Shown one piece after another: positions 63,108 through 64,000 of a stretch of 64,000 nucleotides of DNA. Origin of the DNA: Bacteroidetes bacterium HGW-Bacteroidetes-2. Lineage in GTDB: Bacteria > Bacteroidota > Bacteroidia > Flavobacteriales > Flavobacteriaceae. The translations under genes and the position numbers were made by a program. Each line of letters opens with the position of its first letter. Positions within the stretch are counted from its first letter, which is position 1. The notes below the pieces were generated by a model. It saw only the letters and a list, made by a program, of their open reading frames with translations, ran no database searches and was not told the DNA's origin. The DNA is taken from the NCBI GenBank assembly GCA_002842575.1, contig PHDJ01000001.1:186001-250000 (forward strand), read 5' to 3'.

Positions 63108-63854
63108 GTGGACTGTTGCTTAATATATTATCAAGTGCCTCTCGCAAATCTTCACTCCACTTACTTAAAAGCAAAAAACAATATCACAAAAAAGAATTTT
63201 TACTCCAATAAAGTTGATACTATTAAATTAACATTTGACTCAAAATTTAATGATATTGATGAAGAAAGCTTAATTCAAATAGAAATATTAAGACAAATGG
63301 ATAAGTCCATAAACAATTCAATTGGAACATTTCACGAACAAATATTAGGTGGAATAAATGGTTATGAAGTTGGAAATTTTAGTGGTTTTGATTTAAAGGC
63401 TACTGATGATAGTTTGTTTGCTGATATTAAGAATAAACATAACACAATGAATAGTAGTTCTGCTGAAGCTTTATTCCAAAAACTATCAAGATACGCTGAT
63501 ACTTACAAACAATCAAAATGTTATTGGGTTCAAATTTTAGCAAAGAATAGTTTTTGTGAACTTTGGAAAGGAGAAATTAATGGTAAAGAATACAGTCATA
63601 GTAGAGTTTACAAAATTTCAGGTGATCAATTTTACGCACTACTTTCAGAACAAAATAATGCTCTTTTTCAGCTTTACAAAAATCTTCCTATTGCCATAAA
63701 AGATTATCTTAATTATGTTGAAAAAAGTGAGTTGATAAAAGAAAACTTAGCTTTATTTGAAATCAAAACTGAAACCAAAACTTCAAAAAGAACAATTTTA
63801 GATCAAATAACTTTTGAAAATTACAGCTACTATTTAGGTTTTGATAAGTTGTAA
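63108..63854 (+). CDS. Eco47II-like type II restriction endonuclease, 5' end uncertain
   Basis: A 248-codon frame. From about residue 24 it resembles the Eco47II/SinI endonuclease family: TIKLTFDSKF, ILRQMDKSINNSIGTFHE, and the catalytic region GFDLKATDDSLFADIKNKHNTMNSSSAEALFQKL (split here: GFDLKATDD, then ADIKNKHNTMNSSSAEAL). The acidic/lysine set (Asp, then IKNK) fits a PD-(D/E)xK nuclease, which in this family cuts GGNCC or GGWCC. The first 23 residues (MDCCLIYYQVPLANL...) do not look like the family's N-terminus, so the gene may be truncated or start differently. It converges on the methyltransferase gene and overlaps it by 25 bp. Confidence 0.75.
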   Translation: MDCCLIYYQVPLANLHSTYLKAKNNITKKNFYSNKVDTIKLTFDSKFNDIDEESLIQIEILRQMDKSINNSIGTFHEQILGGINGYEVGNFSGFDLKATDDSLFADIKNKHNTMNSSSAEALFQKLSRYADTYKQSKCYWVQILAKNSFCELWKGEINGKEYSHSRVYKISGDQFYALLSEQNNALFQLYKNLPIAIKDYLNYVEKSELIKENLALFEIKTETKTSKRTILDQITFENYSYYLGFDKL

Positions 63855-64000
63855 TAGCTATTTAAAAATTTAATAATTGAATAACCAACTTCCTTACCTA
63901 AATTAACAGGAACAGCATTTCCAATTTGTTTATATTGTTGCGCTACAGAACCATCAAATTTCCAATCATCAGGAAAGGTTTGAATTCTTGCATATTCTCT
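63830..64000 (-). CDS. DNA cytosine-5 methyltransferase, C-terminal part
   Basis: The last 56 codons of a gene running in from the right edge. They contain REYARIQTFPDDWKFDGS and QQYKQIGNAVPVNLGKEVG, motifs IX/X of C5-cytosine methyltransferases. It protects the sites cut by the adjacent endonuclease. The start lies outside the window. Tail-to-tail overlap with the nuclease gene is 25 bp. Confidence 0.88.
   Translation of the reverse strand, partial: REYARIQTFPDDWKFDGSVAQQYKQIGNAVPVNLGKEVGYSIIKFLNSYYNLSKPK

Overview
The window looks like a piece of the chromosome of a marine-type Flavobacteriaceae bacterium (Bacteroidetes). The DNA is AT-rich. It encodes a SusC/SusD/SusE starch-uptake locus, a secreted amylase with a type IX secretion (T9SS) C-terminal signal, and promoters with the Bacteroidetes -33 TTTG / -7 TAnnTTTG pattern. 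No rRNA, tRNA or CRISPR was recognised. All similarity statements come from reading motifs; no database was searched.

Layout. (1) 1-8.2 kb: a stress island with a nitronate-monooxygenase-like flavoprotein, a broken Hsp20, a small membrane protein, PEP synthase, an SDR dehydrogenase and a response-regulator/CRP fusion. Five FNR-type palindromes (TGAT-N4-ATCA) lie upstream of its units, mostly at one fixed distance from a -7-like element, so they probably form one regulon. (2) 8.2-14 kb: a decaying, repeat-rich stretch holding three copies of a tiny protein family, bidirectional hairpins, a 128-bp direct repeat flanked by gene stumps, a tail-specific protease and an internally deleted insertion sequence. 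(3) 14-26.3 kb: a sulfide/persulfide island, all on the minus strand: a Cys-containing Crp/Fnr regulator, a TauE-type permease, an MBL-rhodanese fusion, a rhodanese, a frameshifted sulfide:quinone reductase, and an RND pump operon (TolC, adaptor, pump, PII-like protein, DUF2892 protein). A second palindrome (GTAAC-N4-GTTAC and variants) sits exactly 29.5 bp upstream of the -7 element position at four promoters and ties these units, including the RND pump, into one predicted regulon.

(4) 26.8-51.4 kb: maltose/maltodextrin use. susC-susD-susE and a T9SS amylase run left; a LacI regulator, sugar transporter, beta-phosphoglucomutase, maltose phosphorylase and three GH13 enzymes run right, followed by pfkA, gapA, a sugar-kinase-like gene and pgi. 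A perfect LacI-type operator lies between the divergent arms, and a similar half-conserved site precedes pfkA, suggesting that uptake, depolymerisation and upper glycolysis are coordinated. (5) 51.4-63 kb: mostly housekeeping: DUF4168 protein, RseP, a DUF2024/MarR pair, a thioredoxin-like protein, SCO1, feoA-feoB with a Cys-rich mini-protein, two tandem M14 peptidases (the first without its zinc ligands), a small outer-membrane barrel and aroQ. (6) 63.1-64 kb: the edge of a type II restriction-modification system, with an Eco47II-like endonuclease converging on the C-terminus of a cytosine-5 methyltransferase cut by the window end.

The most novel-looking content is the pair of promoter-geometry-conserved regulons in regions 1 and 3, and the tiny protein family embedded in region 2.
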